The notes beneath the pieces are model-generated. The model was not told the DNA's origin. It searched no databases and saw nothing but the letters and a program-made list of their open reading frames with translations. Shown here in pieces: positions 7,629 through 14,214 of a stretch of 25,095 bases of DNA. This stretch comes from Oscillospiraceae bacterium (lineage in GTDB: Bacteria > Bacillota > Clostridia > Oscillospirales > Oscillospiraceae), in NCBI GenBank assembly GCA_020025715.1, contig JAHHRQ010000023.1:1-25095 (forward strand), given 5' to 3'. The translations under genes and the position numbers were made by a program. The stretch's first letter is position 1, and each line of letters opens with the position of its first letter.

Positions 7629-8867
7629 TTACATCTCAGCCCAGCGGCCGTCTTTGAATATCTGAACCTGTTTTCCGTCCTCGCATACTCCGATAATGCT
7701 CAGGTCGGGAGCGCCTATCATAAAGTCCTCATGGTTCATGGAGTCGTTGACACCCTTTTCTCTTGCCTCCTCGGGGCTGTACTTCCAGAACTCCTTCAGG
7801 CAGCTGGAGTAGCCGCGGCCCAGAGCAAGGTGGCAGGATGCGTTTTCGTCAAAGAGAGTGCTGTAAAACAGAACTCCGCTCTCTCTTATGGGGCTTTCCC
7901 AAGGGACAAGAGCACATTCGCCCAGCATGGCAGCGCCCTCATCCATGCTTATCATGGTTTTGAGTGCTTCTTCGTTCTTTTCTGCCTTAACCTCAACTGC
8001 TCTGCCCTTTTCAAAGCGGACGGAGAAGTTTTCAATCAGCATACCATTATATGAAAGGGGCATGGTGGAATAAACTATACCCTCTGCATCCCCTCTCATA
8101 GGAGTGGTGAACACTTCTTCGGTGGGGATATTGGCGTTAAAGCGGACGTCATCATGTCCGGGCAGTTCTTCATCACCGCCGCAGAACAGCATGTCGGGAA
8201 TAAGACCGACGTTAAAGTCAGTTCCGGTGCTTTCGCTCTTGTAGATAAGGCGGCGGAGATTTAAGGAGTTGAGCCAGTCGCAGCGGCGGCGGAGGTTATC
8301 GTTATGCTCCTTCCATGCCTCCATGGGAGCCTCGCCGTCAGCTCTGGAGCATTTTAAAATCAGCTCCCACAGCTTCTCCATACCCTCCTCAACAGGCAAC
8401 TCGGGGAAAACCTTCTTTGCCCACTTTTTACCGGGGACAGCGGCAACACACCACTGATAGCGGTTTTCCATTTTGTCGTTGTAGGGCTTGATTATCTCAT
8501 AGCGCTTCTGCTGAGCTCTTGCCCACTTGGCGTTATCGATGCCGGTAAGACCGTCGGGGTCGTCGGAATCAAGGTAGACGGAGGCGGGCAGAGTCTCTGC
8601 CTTGTATTTAAGCTTCTCCTCCTGCCATTTTAATACCTCGCTGAGCTTTTCCTCGCTCTGGTAGGTAATATCAAGCTTTGTTGCAGGCATAAAGCGCCAC
8701 TCGATAGAGACATTGGATGCACCTGCTTTGTAGCACTCTTCAATCAGCAGCTCGATAAATTCGGTCTGTTCAGGCTCGGTACGGATTACGACCTCCTGTC
8801 CGGGCATAATGTTAAGGCCGGTCTTTGCGATAAGCTCGGCATAGTTTCTAAGCTTTTTTATATCCAT
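7629..8867 (-). CDS. Aminopeptidase, M29 family (AmpS/PepS type)
   Basis: A 412-residue cytoplasmic metallo-aminopeptidase that removes N-terminal residues from peptides using a two-metal site. Its length matches the family (about 410). All M29 metal ligands can be placed: Glu250 or Glu251 in PTEEVFTTP, Glu317 in LGECALV, His346 in CHLALGRGYS, Tyr353 nearby, and His379 and Asp381 in MNHEDFMIG. The N-terminal domain starts with the typical YAELIAKTGLNIMPGQEV. The ATG has an AGAGG site 9 bases upstream, and a very good promoter lies at 8902-8930. The two membrane protein genes downstream may belong to the same transcript. Confidence 0.94.
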   Translation of the reverse strand: MDIKKLRNYAELIAKTGLNIMPGQEVVIRTEPEQTEFIELLIEECYKAGASNVSIEWRFMPATKLDITYQSEEKLSEVLKWQEEKLKYKAETLPASVYLDSDDPDGLTGIDNAKWARAQQKRYEIIKPYNDKMENRYQWCVAAVPGKKWAKKVFPELPVEEGMEKLWELILKCSRADGEAPMEAWKEHNDNLRRRCDWLNSLNLRRLIYKSESTGTDFNVGLIPDMLFCGGDEELPGHDDVRFNANIPTEEVFTTPMRGDAEGIVYSTMPLSYNGMLIENFSVRFEKGRAVEVKAEKNEEALKTMISMDEGAAMLGECALVPWESPIRESGVLFYSTLFDENASCHLALGRGYSSCLKEFWKYSPEEAREKGVNDSMNHEDFMIGAPDLSIIGVCEDGKQVQIFKDGRWAEM

Positions 8868-8901
8868 AAAATAATACCTCTTACTGAAAGTTTTTCATAG
8901 T

Positions 8902-8930
8902 ATTATACCATGCCTCCCCGTTCCGTGCAA
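8902..8930 (-). promoter_or_regulatory. Sigma-A promoter of the M29 aminopeptidase gene
   Basis: On the minus strand TTGCAC (8930-8925), 17 bases, then a perfect TATAAT (8907-8902) with a TGG extension just upstream. It is back to back with the promoter at 8978-9006. Confidence 0.85.
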
Positions 8931-8977
8931 GTGCAGACGGCTTTATAAAAAATGGAGCATTTGCGCTCATTTAATCA

Positions 8978-9006
8978 TTGACATGAGTTCCCGCTTACTT
9001 TACTAT
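8978..9006 (+). promoter_or_regulatory. Sigma-A promoter of the PsiE-like/HD gene pair
   Basis: A perfect -35 TTGACA (8978-8983), a 17-base spacer and a -10 TACTAT (9001-9006). The start codon is 29 bases further on, behind a GGAGG site at 9023-9027. Confidence 0.8.
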
Positions 9007-9034
9007 TGTATTATCAATAATTGGAGGATATATA

Positions 9035-9511
9035 ATGACCGAAAATCGAAAAGAAAAGCTTGAGGAACGAATAAGATACAGGATGCACAGCTACTGCGAT
9101 ATAGTAGAGCTTGCCCTTGCAATCATTGTAGGACTGGTGCTTGTATTGACGGCTGTGGGCTATCTGTTAACCGTCGCGGGGTTAATGGAAGGCATACATG
9201 ACACAAGTATTTTCCAGAACTTTCTGAAAAACATATTCAACCTTGTAGTCGGCATTGAGTTTATAAAAATGCTCTTAAAGCCAAACGTCAAGAACGTAAT
9301 AGACGTGCTTATATTCCTTATAACCCGTCACCTTATAATCGGCCACAGCTCTCCGGGCGGAATGATGGTTTGTGTTATAAGCATCATTCTGCTTTACGGA
9401 TTCCTGTTTTTCCTGAAATATTTTCGTGTTAAGGACCCTGCATTTAAGCAGGCTCTGGAATCTAACTTTACCGAGCCAAAAGGCTCCCCGGAAGACTTAA
9501 AAGATAAATAA
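9035..9511 (+). CDS. PsiE-like small integral membrane protein
   Basis: A 158-residue protein with a charged N-terminus and four hydrophobic segments (about 21-43, 60-80, 85-103, 108-128). The middle part, VVGIEFIKMLLKPNVKNVIDVLIFLITRHLII, matches the pattern of the phosphate-starvation-inducible PsiE family: an ELIE-like helix, a VID/VLL helix, then R-x-x-I. The biochemical role of that family is not known, so I give no function. It has its own strong promoter and a GGAGG site 7 bases before the ATG. The HD-domain gene follows after 13 bases and the pair ends at one terminator. Confidence 0.7.
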   Translation: MTENRKEKLEERIRYRMHSYCDIVELALAIIVGLVLVLTAVGYLLTVAGLMEGIHDTSIFQNFLKNIFNLVVGIEFIKMLLKPNVKNVIDVLIFLITRHLIIGHSSPGGMMVCVISIILLYGFLFFLKYFRVKDPAFKQALESNFTEPKGSPEDLKDK

Positions 9512-9524
9512 TCAGGTGCATGAA

Positions 9525-10166
9525 ATGAGTAATATTTTAATAATGGATATGCTTTGCAGTAAAAAGCTCAATGCAGATTTTAAAATTCAGGCTTTCCTCA
9601 GTTCCGAGTATGCAATTCCCCTTTTTAACGCTCTGAAAGCCCTTGACACCGAGGTTCTGCACAAAAGCCATATCCACGGACAGGGACATATTGAGAGGGT
9701 AATGCTTCTGGGCGCTCTTATCTCAAGAGCGGAAAAGCTTACACGCCACGAGGAAAATCTGGTGCTTTTTGCCTGCTCCTACCATGATATAGGCAGAGTG
9801 GACGACAGGAAAGACGATCTCCACGGCAGACGCTCCGCCATGATGATTGTTGAAAAAGGACTGTGGCAGCGCTTCGGTGAAGGCAGTGATGATGAGCTTG
9901 CCGCCGTTCAGGCCGCTATCTGCACCCACGCCGTTCACGACAGTATGCTGGACGAAATTGCAGCGGAATTCGGCGTAAAAGAGGAGCTTATGCCTCTTTG
10001 CAAAAAGGTCTGCTTCTGCCTTAAAGATGCGGACAATCTGGACAGAGTAAGGCTTCATGACCTTGAACCCAAATATCTGCGCCACGAAAGCAGCATAAAT
10101 ATGGTTTCTACCGCCGAATACATATTCAGTGAGTATGACAAAGAGCAGAAACAGCTCGGCTTGTAA
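9525..10166 (+). CDS. HD-domain phosphohydrolase
   Basis: A 213-residue soluble protein of the HD superfamily, metal-dependent phosphohydrolases that mostly act on nucleotides. The ligands are visible in order: H51-x-x-x-H55 in HGQGHIERV, His87-Asp88 in SYHDIGRVDD, His100 in LHGRRSA, and an Asp in KDADNLDRVR near 172-178. The H...HD...D set is complete, so it should be active; the substrate is unknown. I chose this ATG because AGGTG lies 6 bases upstream; the in-frame GTG nine bases earlier is itself part of that ribosome binding site. It is the second gene of a pair with the PsiE-like protein. Confidence 0.85.
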   Translation: MSNILIMDMLCSKKLNADFKIQAFLSSEYAIPLFNALKALDTEVLHKSHIHGQGHIERVMLLGALISRAEKLTRHEENLVLFACSYHDIGRVDDRKDDLHGRRSAMMIVEKGLWQRFGEGSDDELAAVQAAICTHAVHDSMLDEIAAEFGVKEELMPLCKKVCFCLKDADNLDRVRLHDLEPKYLRHESSINMVSTAEYIFSEYDKEQKQLGL

Positions 10167-10173
10167 AGGCTGA

Positions 10174-10203
10174 AAAAGGCAGACGGTTTTCCGTCTGCCT
10201 TTT
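10174..10203 (+). terminator. Rho-independent terminator after the HD-domain gene
   Basis: A perfect 13-bp stem (10174-10186 with 10191-10203) closes a TTTT loop, followed by a T-rich run (tttctttattt). It starts 7 bases after the stop codon. Confidence 0.92.
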
Positions 10204-10220
10204 CTTTATTTAATATAGAA

Positions 10221-10246
10221 AAAAGCACCGGAAAACCGGTGCTTTT
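10221..10246 (-). terminator. Rho-independent terminator of the rubrerythrin-rubredoxin operon
   Basis: A perfect 11-bp stem (AAAAGCACCGG, 10221-10231, with 10236-10246) and a 4-base loop, 15 bases after the rubredoxin stop codon. The plus-strand A run upstream gives the U-run on the minus strand. It faces the terminator at 10174-10203. Confidence 0.9.
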
Positions 10247-10261
10247 ATAATTTAAAATTTA

Positions 10262-10396
10262 TTACTCTTCGGGTGAGAACTCGTCCTTACCTACTCCGCA
10301 GAGCTCGCAGGCGAAATCTTCAGGGAGGTCTTCCCATTTAACTCCGGCCTCGTCCTCATCGTATACCCAACCGCAAAGATTGCAAACGTAACGCAT
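10262..10396 (-). CDS. Rubredoxin
   Basis: A 44-residue protein with one iron site made by four cysteines: C5-x2-C8 in YVCNLCGWVYDE and C30-x2-C33 in FACELCGVGKDEF. The aromatic residues (Y3, W10, Y12, W21, F28, F40) sit where rubredoxins have them; the chain is shorter than the usual 52-54. Rubredoxin carries single electrons, here most likely to the neighbouring reverse rubrerythrin. Its ATG follows the stop codon of the Cys-rich gene with no gap, and an AGGAGG site lies 9 bases upstream inside that gene, so the two are translationally coupled. Confidence 0.93.
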   Translation of the reverse strand: MRYVCNLCGWVYDEDEAGVKWEDLPEDFACELCGVGKDEFSPEE

Positions 10397-10651
10397 TTAA
10401 AATTTCCTCCTGTTATAAATTTCTTTTGTTAAGAGCTCAACCACTTTTAAATAGTTGTCCCTTTTGTGGGGGAAGAGACAGCCTGAGCAGTCTTTAATTC
10501 CCTCAGGGGTGTAGCTGTAATTTCCCGGACATTGGGAAAAATACAAGGGGCAGTAGCAGAAAAGGCAGTTGAAGTTATCTTCATCCGCTCCCCTGTGGCA
10601 GGGGAAAAACTCACATTCCCGGTTTTGAAAGAAGGAATATTTATTTTCCAT
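10397..10651 (-). CDS. Cysteine-rich small-domain protein
   Basis: An 84-residue protein with eight cysteines (13, 18, 29, 32, 34, 41, 55, 58) and conserved histidines at 19 and 62. The pattern NRECEFFPCH, FNCLFCYCPLYF, GIKDCSGCLFPHK, then a helical tail matches the cysteine-rich small domain (Pfam PF04071) found in clostridia and methanogens. It probably binds metal, zinc or an Fe-S cluster, but the function is unknown. It lies between reverse rubrerythrin (19 bases upstream) and rubredoxin (0 bases downstream), so it is inferred to take part in redox or oxidative-stress work. The start has a GAGG site. Confidence 0.87.
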   Translation of the reverse strand: MENKYSFFQNRECEFFPCHRGADEDNFNCLFCYCPLYFSQCPGNYSYTPEGIKDCSGCLFPHKRDNYLKVVELLTKEIYNRRKF

Positions 10652-10670
10652 GCTCTCGCCCCTCAGTTAA

Positions 10671-11237
10671 TTACTTGAAGTATCTGTTGAGAAGACCCTC
10701 GAATGCCTTGCCGTGGCGAGCCTCGTCGCGAGCCATCTCGTGAACGGTGTCGTGGATAGCATCCAGGTTGTACTTCTTAGCCAGCTTTGCAAGCTCGAAC
10801 TTGCCGGCGGTAGCGCCGTTCTCGGCATCGACCCTCATGGCGAGATTTTCCTTGGTGGAGTTGGTGACAACTTCGCCCAGCATCTCTGCAAACTTTGCAG
10901 CGTGCTCAGCCTCTTCAAGGCCGGCCTTCTCCCAGTACATGCCGATTTCGGGATAACCCTCACGGTGTGCAACTCTTGCCATAGCAAGGTACATACCGAC
11001 CTCGGTGCACTCGCCCTCGAAGTTAGCACGGAGACCTGCGATGATCTCGTCCTGAACCTCCTGGGGAACATCAGCGCCGAACTGCTTGCCAACGCCTACA
11101 ACGTGCTCAGCAGCCCAGCTTCTGTCAGCCTTCTGCTCGGTGAACTTGGAACCGGGAACTTTGCACTGGGGGCAGAACTCGGGGGGAGTATCGCCTTCGT
11201 GAACATAACCGCATACAGGGCAGACCCATTTTTTCAT
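10671..11237 (-). CDS. rbr: Reverse rubrerythrin (NADH-dependent peroxidase type)
   Basis: A 188-residue cytoplasmic di-iron protein that reduces hydrogen peroxide in anaerobes. Domain order is reversed compared with classical rubrerythrin: the rubredoxin domain comes first (C6-x2-C9 in WVCPVCGYVHEG, C22-x2-C25 in FCPQCKVPG), then the ferritin-like four-helix domain from about 55. The helix motifs that bind iron are visible: FEGECTEVGMY near 73-83, EEAEHAAKF near 108-116, and HEMARDEARHG near 166-176. This form is typical of clostridia and is controlled by PerR in Clostridium acetobutylicum. The ATG has a strong AGGAGG site. It lies directly downstream of a PerR-like gene and heads a run with the Cys-rich protein and rubredoxin. 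Confidence 0.95.
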   Translation of the reverse strand: MKKWVCPVCGYVHEGDTPPEFCPQCKVPGSKFTEQKADRSWAAEHVVGVGKQFGADVPQEVQDEIIAGLRANFEGECTEVGMYLAMARVAHREGYPEIGMYWEKAGLEEAEHAAKFAEMLGEVVTNSTKENLAMRVDAENGATAGKFELAKLAKKYNLDAIHDTVHEMARDEARHGKAFEGLLNRYFK

Positions 11238-11252
11238 ATCAATTACCTCCTG

Positions 11253-11286
11253 AAATTTTTAACCTCTGTAAATTTTTAACTCTGTA
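11253..11286. repeat. Tandem 17-18 bp direct repeat upstream of rubrerythrin
   Basis: AAATTTTTAACCTCTGTA (11253-11270) and AAATTTTTAACTCTGTA (11270-11286) are consecutive copies that differ by one base. They lie between the perR stop codon and the ribosome binding site of rubrerythrin, in the promoter-proximal leader. Confidence 0.75.
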
Positions 11287-11289
11287 TTC

Positions 11290-11312
11290 TATATATTTCA
11301 CCGTATTTACGG
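11290..11312 (-). promoter_or_regulatory. Rubrerythrin promoter region with 12-bp palindrome
   Basis: A TATATA -10-like element (11290-11295) and, directly upstream on the minus strand, the perfect 12-base palindrome CCGTATTTACGG (11301-11312; 5-bp arms, 2-base centre) where the spacer would be. The -35 match is weak (TTTTCC). The palindrome is placed like a repressor site; it does not resemble a PerR box. Confidence 0.4.
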
Positions 11313-11320
11313 GGAAAAGC

Positions 11321-11713
11321 TTATTTTTTAAGGCAGTTGCCGCACACTCCCGTAAAGCACAGAGAGTGGCTTTCCACCTTGCATCCGCAGCCTTTTTCAA
11401 TACTCTTGTAAAGCTGGGTTGTTTTATCCTTCAAATCCAGATCCATAACGCACTGGCATTTCCGGCAGATAAAGTGTGCGTGGGGGTCGGTTCGTGCATC
11501 GTAATGAGCATGTCCTCCCTCGTGGCTCACGCTGATCACTCTCCCCTCTTCCTCTAAAACTGTGAGGTTTCGGTAGACAGTGCCGAGACTGAGTTCGGGA
11601 TAATCATCTTTAAGACTTTCATACAGCATTTCGGCGGTAGGGTGGCATGTAACTCTCGCGAGAGCTTCATAAACAGCTTCCCGTTTCTTGCTTTTGTTTC
11701 TCTTGAGCTCCAT
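11321..11713 (-). CDS. perR: Fur-family peroxide regulator, PerR type
   Basis: A 130-residue metal-dependent repressor. The winged-helix domain covers about 1-65 (LSLGTVYRNLTVLEEEG is the recognition segment) and the dimerisation domain follows. Ligands that match the PerR regulatory site are His24, Asp72, His78, His80 and Asp91; an Asp rather than Glu at position 72 (HYDARTD) favours PerR over Fur. The structural zinc site has both CxxC pairs, 83/86 and 124/127. I chose this ATG because GAAAGG lies 9 bases upstream; the reading frame stays open to 11770, but that stretch contains the -10 element and the operator. It most likely represses itself and the rubrerythrin genes. Confidence 0.88.
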   Translation of the reverse strand: MELKRNKSKKREAVYEALARVTCHPTAEMLYESLKDDYPELSLGTVYRNLTVLEEEGRVISVSHEGGHAHYDARTDPHAHFICRKCQCVMDLDLKDKTTQLYKSIEKGCGCKVESHSLCFTGVCGNCLKK

Positions 11714-11730
11714 GTGTTTGAACCTTTCAA

Positions 11731-11751
11731 AATTAGTAATCATTCTTAATT
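11731..11751. promoter_or_regulatory. PerR/Fur-type operator over the perR start site
   Basis: A 21-base dyad (10-1-10) with 8 of 10 symmetric pairs; its core is TAGTAAT-C-ATTCTTA (11734-11748). The 7-1-7 layout matches the PerR box (TTATAATnATTATAA) at 10 of 14 positions and the Fur box about as well. It begins just downstream of the predicted transcription start, as expected for autorepression. Confidence 0.65.
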
Positions 11752-11760
11752 TGTGAGTTA

Positions 11761-11789
11761 AATATACCATAGCATTTCAGGTTTGTAAA
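11761..11789 (-). promoter_or_regulatory. Sigma-A promoter of perR
   Basis: On the minus strand TTTACA (11789-11784), 17 bases, then TATATT (11766-11761) with a TGG extension. It places the transcript start near 11754, which excludes the longer reading frame starting at 11770. Confidence 0.8.
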
Positions 11790-11831
11790 GAGTTTTTTAT
11801 ATGATTTTTTTGTCCTGTTAATATGTCTTTT

Positions 11832-12893
11832 TTATCCTTCCGCCAGTTGCAAAAGTGCCGGAGCCGCCGCATCTGCAAAGAGCCTTATTGCCGCCAAAGC
11901 CTCCTGCAAGGTATTTCCGGAGCTGCCCACTTCCATTATAAGTGAACCTCTGGTGAGCTGCTGGTTATAGCGCTCTTTCACCAGTGACACAGGGCGCATA
12001 AGGCTGGGATGCCTTGATGTGACAGCATTTTGCAGGTACAGGGCAAGGGACAGGTTATCCTGCCAGTGGGGGTGGTCAAGGCCGGAATTGTCTGAGCCTG
12101 AAAGGAGCATAATCTGACTTGCACACACACCCTCCTCCTCTGCCATGGTCTTATATACAACGCCGTTTGCTCCAAGGGCATCTCTGTGCACATCGAACAC
12201 CACCGCTATATCCGGGTACTCCTGCAAATACTGCTCCACCGCAGCACCGGAGCGGTTATATGAGCCGGTGTAGCTTGGGTAGTCATAGATTTCCCGGTCG
12301 TGGATTACCCGCAGTCCCGCTTGTTCAAAAAGCTCGGTCAGCTCGTCCCCTATGCGGATAATATTAAATTCCTTGTTTTCCGTTCTGTGGTCATCGTTTG
12401 CCTCGTAGTGGTCAAGGCCCGCCTGAGTGTATGCCTCGCTGCCGTGGGTATGAATAATGAGTATCTGGGGGCCTTCGGCGGGGAGCCTTACGGCCGGGCC
12501 CTCACTCAAAAGCGCTCCCGCATCTACATCGTAGCTTGTGGCATTTTTTATGCTCAAGCCGCCTTTTATGTTGGTTTCCAGAATTTCCTCATCCCAGCTT
12601 GTCTCCATATAGGCGCGGAGAGTCTGCGGGTCGTCAATAACCGTCTCCTCCGGCCCTGCATCCTCGGGAGATGCAGCCGCTTCTTCTGTTTCGGCCTGTT
12701 CGGGGCTGACCGTTTCTTCCGGCGGCTCGCTTTCCTTATCGGAAAACACTTCCTCCTGACTTTCCGGCGGCAGGCTTACCTCCTCCTTTGCCGGCGGAAG
12801 TTCCGCTTTCGATGCAATAGTCCCCTGAGTTTTAAGAGTGTACAGTCCCAGAAGTATAATTCCCGCCAGCGCCAGTTTTTTTGCAAAGCCCAT
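11832..12893 (-). CDS. spoIIP: Stage II sporulation protein P (SpoIIP)
   Basis: SpoIIP is the membrane-bound peptidoglycan amidase and endopeptidase that works with SpoIID and SpoIIM during engulfment of the forespore. The 353-residue protein has an N-terminal anchor helix (about 7-22), a long Glu/Pro-rich linker (about 30-90) and the catalytic domain from about 140 to the end. Signature motifs are ILIIHTHGSEAY (145-155), VVFDVHRDA (231-239) and SLIMEVGSSGNT (317-328); the histidines and glutamates in these hold the zinc. It is a single gene here, not next to gpr as in Bacillus. It shows that the organism, or its ancestor, sporulates. Confidence 0.95.
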   Translation of the reverse strand: MGFAKKLALAGIILLGLYTLKTQGTIASKAELPPAKEEVSLPPESQEEVFSDKESEPPEETVSPEQAETEEAAASPEDAGPEETVIDDPQTLRAYMETSWDEEILETNIKGGLSIKNATSYDVDAGALLSEGPAVRLPAEGPQILIIHTHGSEAYTQAGLDHYEANDDHRTENKEFNIIRIGDELTELFEQAGLRVIHDREIYDYPSYTGSYNRSGAAVEQYLQEYPDIAVVFDVHRDALGANGVVYKTMAEEEGVCASQIMLLSGSDNSGLDHPHWQDNLSLALYLQNAVTSRHPSLMRPVSLVKERYNQQLTRGSLIMEVGSSGNTLQEALAAIRLFADAAAPALLQLAEG

Positions 12894-12906
12894 AATAACA
12901 CCGCCT

Positions 12907-12935
12907 TATTCATGCTGCTTATACTATAAATATGT
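12907..12935 (-). promoter_or_regulatory. Sigma-E-like sporulation promoter of spoIIP
   Basis: On the minus strand ACATATT (12935-12929), 14 bases, then CATGAATA (12914-12907). The -35 matches the ATATT core of sigma-E promoters and the spacing fits; the -10 matches only partly (CATAcAnT). The known sigma-E control of spoIIP in Bacillus subtilis supports the reading. Confidence 0.45.
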
Positions 12936-12973
12936 ACGCATCTTAAAATTATTCCCCCAAGTTTTCTCAAAGC

Positions 12974-13002
12974 TTGCAATAACATTAACTCTGTGTTATA
13001 TT
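12974..13002 (+). promoter_or_regulatory. Sigma-A promoter of the TSCPD-sleB-rsmG operon
   Basis: TTGCAA (12974-12979), 17 bases, then TATATT (12997-13002) with a TGT extension. The start codon of the first gene is 36 bases downstream. Confidence 0.7.
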
Positions 13003-13038
13003 GCTTCGGTACAGATATTATATACGGAGGATAGAGAT

Positions 13039-13296
13039 ATGAAATTCTCATACAACCCCAAGGGCGTATGCTCTATGCGCATGGATATTGATGTTGAGGA
13101 CAACAAAATCCGTAGCCTCAATGTAATCGGCGGCTGCGACGGCAACCTGAAAGGCATTTCAAAGCTGGTTCAGGGCATGGACGTAGACGATGTTATAAGC
13201 AAACTGGAAGGCACTACCTGCGGCAGAAAAAAGACCTCCTGCCCCGACCAGCTTGCAACTGCGCTTAAGCTCTATAAGGAGCAGAGTGCAGAATGA
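13039..13296 (+). CDS. TSCPD-domain protein (TIGR03905 type)
   Basis: An 85-residue protein with four cysteines (11, 33, 61, 68) that probably form a metal site, in the arrangement KGVCSMRMD, GGCDGNLKG, TTCGRKKTSCPDQLA. The closing TSCPD motif names the family; the same domain is found at the C-terminus of some B12-dependent ribonucleotide reductases. Stand-alone copies like this are common in clostridia and have no assigned function. The ATG at 13039 follows a GGAGG site by 8 bases; the frame is open upstream to 12838 but that part lies in the divergent promoter region. Its stop codon overlaps the next start (ATGA), so the two are coupled. Confidence 0.88.
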   Translation: MKFSYNPKGVCSMRMDIDVEDNKIRSLNVIGGCDGNLKGISKLVQGMDVDDVISKLEGTTCGRKKTSCPDQLATALKLYKEQSAE

Positions 13297-14210
13297 AGCG
13301 CTCCGCTTCATTCCGGCTTCTGGTTTTTCTTTTTGCCGCTTTGTTATTGCTCAGCGGCTGCGGAGAAAAAGCCGATGCGCCGGAAATCGGAGATGCACCG
13401 GTCGAAAGCCCCGCTTTAAATCCCGCATCTCCCAGGCCCGAAAGCCCATACCCCTCTGTAAAGGTTTATTTTGACGGACTTTTAAGCGACAGAGGCTATT
13501 ATGAAAACGAGACTTTGTTTTTAGCCCCCGATGCCATTGCCGCCTATTTCGGCGTAAGCTTTGAAACTCAGGTGCTTGATGACAGCTTCATTATGTCTTT
13601 TCCCGGCTTTGAGCTTACGGGCTGGCAGTCTCTCGACTATATGATCGCAGACAGCCGCTATTTCTATACCCCGAACCACTATCTTAATATAGAAGGCAAA
13701 ATTTATCTCCAGCAGGATTTAATAGAAAGACTGTTCGGAGTGAAAATTCAGTTTTCTGCGGATGACATGACCGCGAAGCTGGATAACGGTATACTTACTT
13801 TATTAAGAGGCGGTCCCGACTACTACACCACAAAATTTGAAAGCGATGAGCTTTACTGGCTCTCCCGCATAATCTACACCGAAACAAAGGATCAGCCCAT
13901 GGCGGGTCTTATAGGTGTGGGAAACGTGGTATACAACCGCGTTCACAGCGATGATTTTCCCGATACGGTTTACGACGTAATTTTTCAGCGCAGCCCTGAG
14001 GTGGTTCAGTTTGACCCCGCCGCCACAAACGGCATTTTCCTTGAGCCTGATGAGCGCTCGGTAATTGCCGCCTGCATGTGCATGGAGGGCTACAACACTG
14101 TGGGAGACTGCATGTATTTTGTTAATCCACGCCGGGGCGACAGCACATGGTTTGAAAATGACCTTGAATTTGTCGTCAGCATAGGCGACCATGATTTTTA
14201 CAGGAGTTGA
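13293..14210 (+). CDS. SleB-like cell wall hydrolase lipoprotein
   Basis: A 305-residue exported protein. The signal peptide ends in the lipobox LSGC (Cys23), so it should be lipid-anchored outside the membrane. A Pro-rich linker (30-55) leads to a region at about 57-172 that resembles a copper-amine-oxidase N-terminal domain, a wall-binding type fold (KVYFDGLL, LAPDAIAAYFGV). The hydrolase domain is at about 185-304 (Hydrolase_2, PF07486), with the likely catalytic Glu197 in RIIYTETKDQ, then GVGNVVYNRV, and the closing GDHDFYR. This family cleaves peptidoglycan, and SleB opens spore cortex in germination, but the domain also occurs in vegetative wall enzymes. It overlaps the TSCPD gene by 4 bases, and rsmG starts 4 bases after it. 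Confidence 0.88.
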   Translation: MKRSASFRLLVFLFAALLLLSGCGEKADAPEIGDAPVESPALNPASPRPESPYPSVKVYFDGLLSDRGYYENETLFLAPDAIAAYFGVSFETQVLDDSFIMSFPGFELTGWQSLDYMIADSRYFYTPNHYLNIEGKIYLQQDLIERLFGVKIQFSADDMTAKLDNGILTLLRGGPDYYTTKFESDELYWLSRIIYTETKDQPMAGLIGVGNVVYNRVHSDDFPDTVYDVIFQRSPEVVQFDPAATNGIFLEPDERSVIAACMCMEGYNTVGDCMYFVNPRRGDSTWFENDLEFVVSIGDHDFYRS

Positions 14211-14214
14211 ATTC

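Noticed and set aside
8950..8975. Imperfect hairpin between the two divergent promoters
   Set aside because: The stem is broken after 4 bp and no T-run follows; it is likely chance in AT-rich DNA.
11711..11770. Longer PerR reading with start at 11770
   Set aside because: The first codons would lie on the -10 element and the operator, and no ribosome binding site precedes that ATG, whereas the ATG at 11713 has one.
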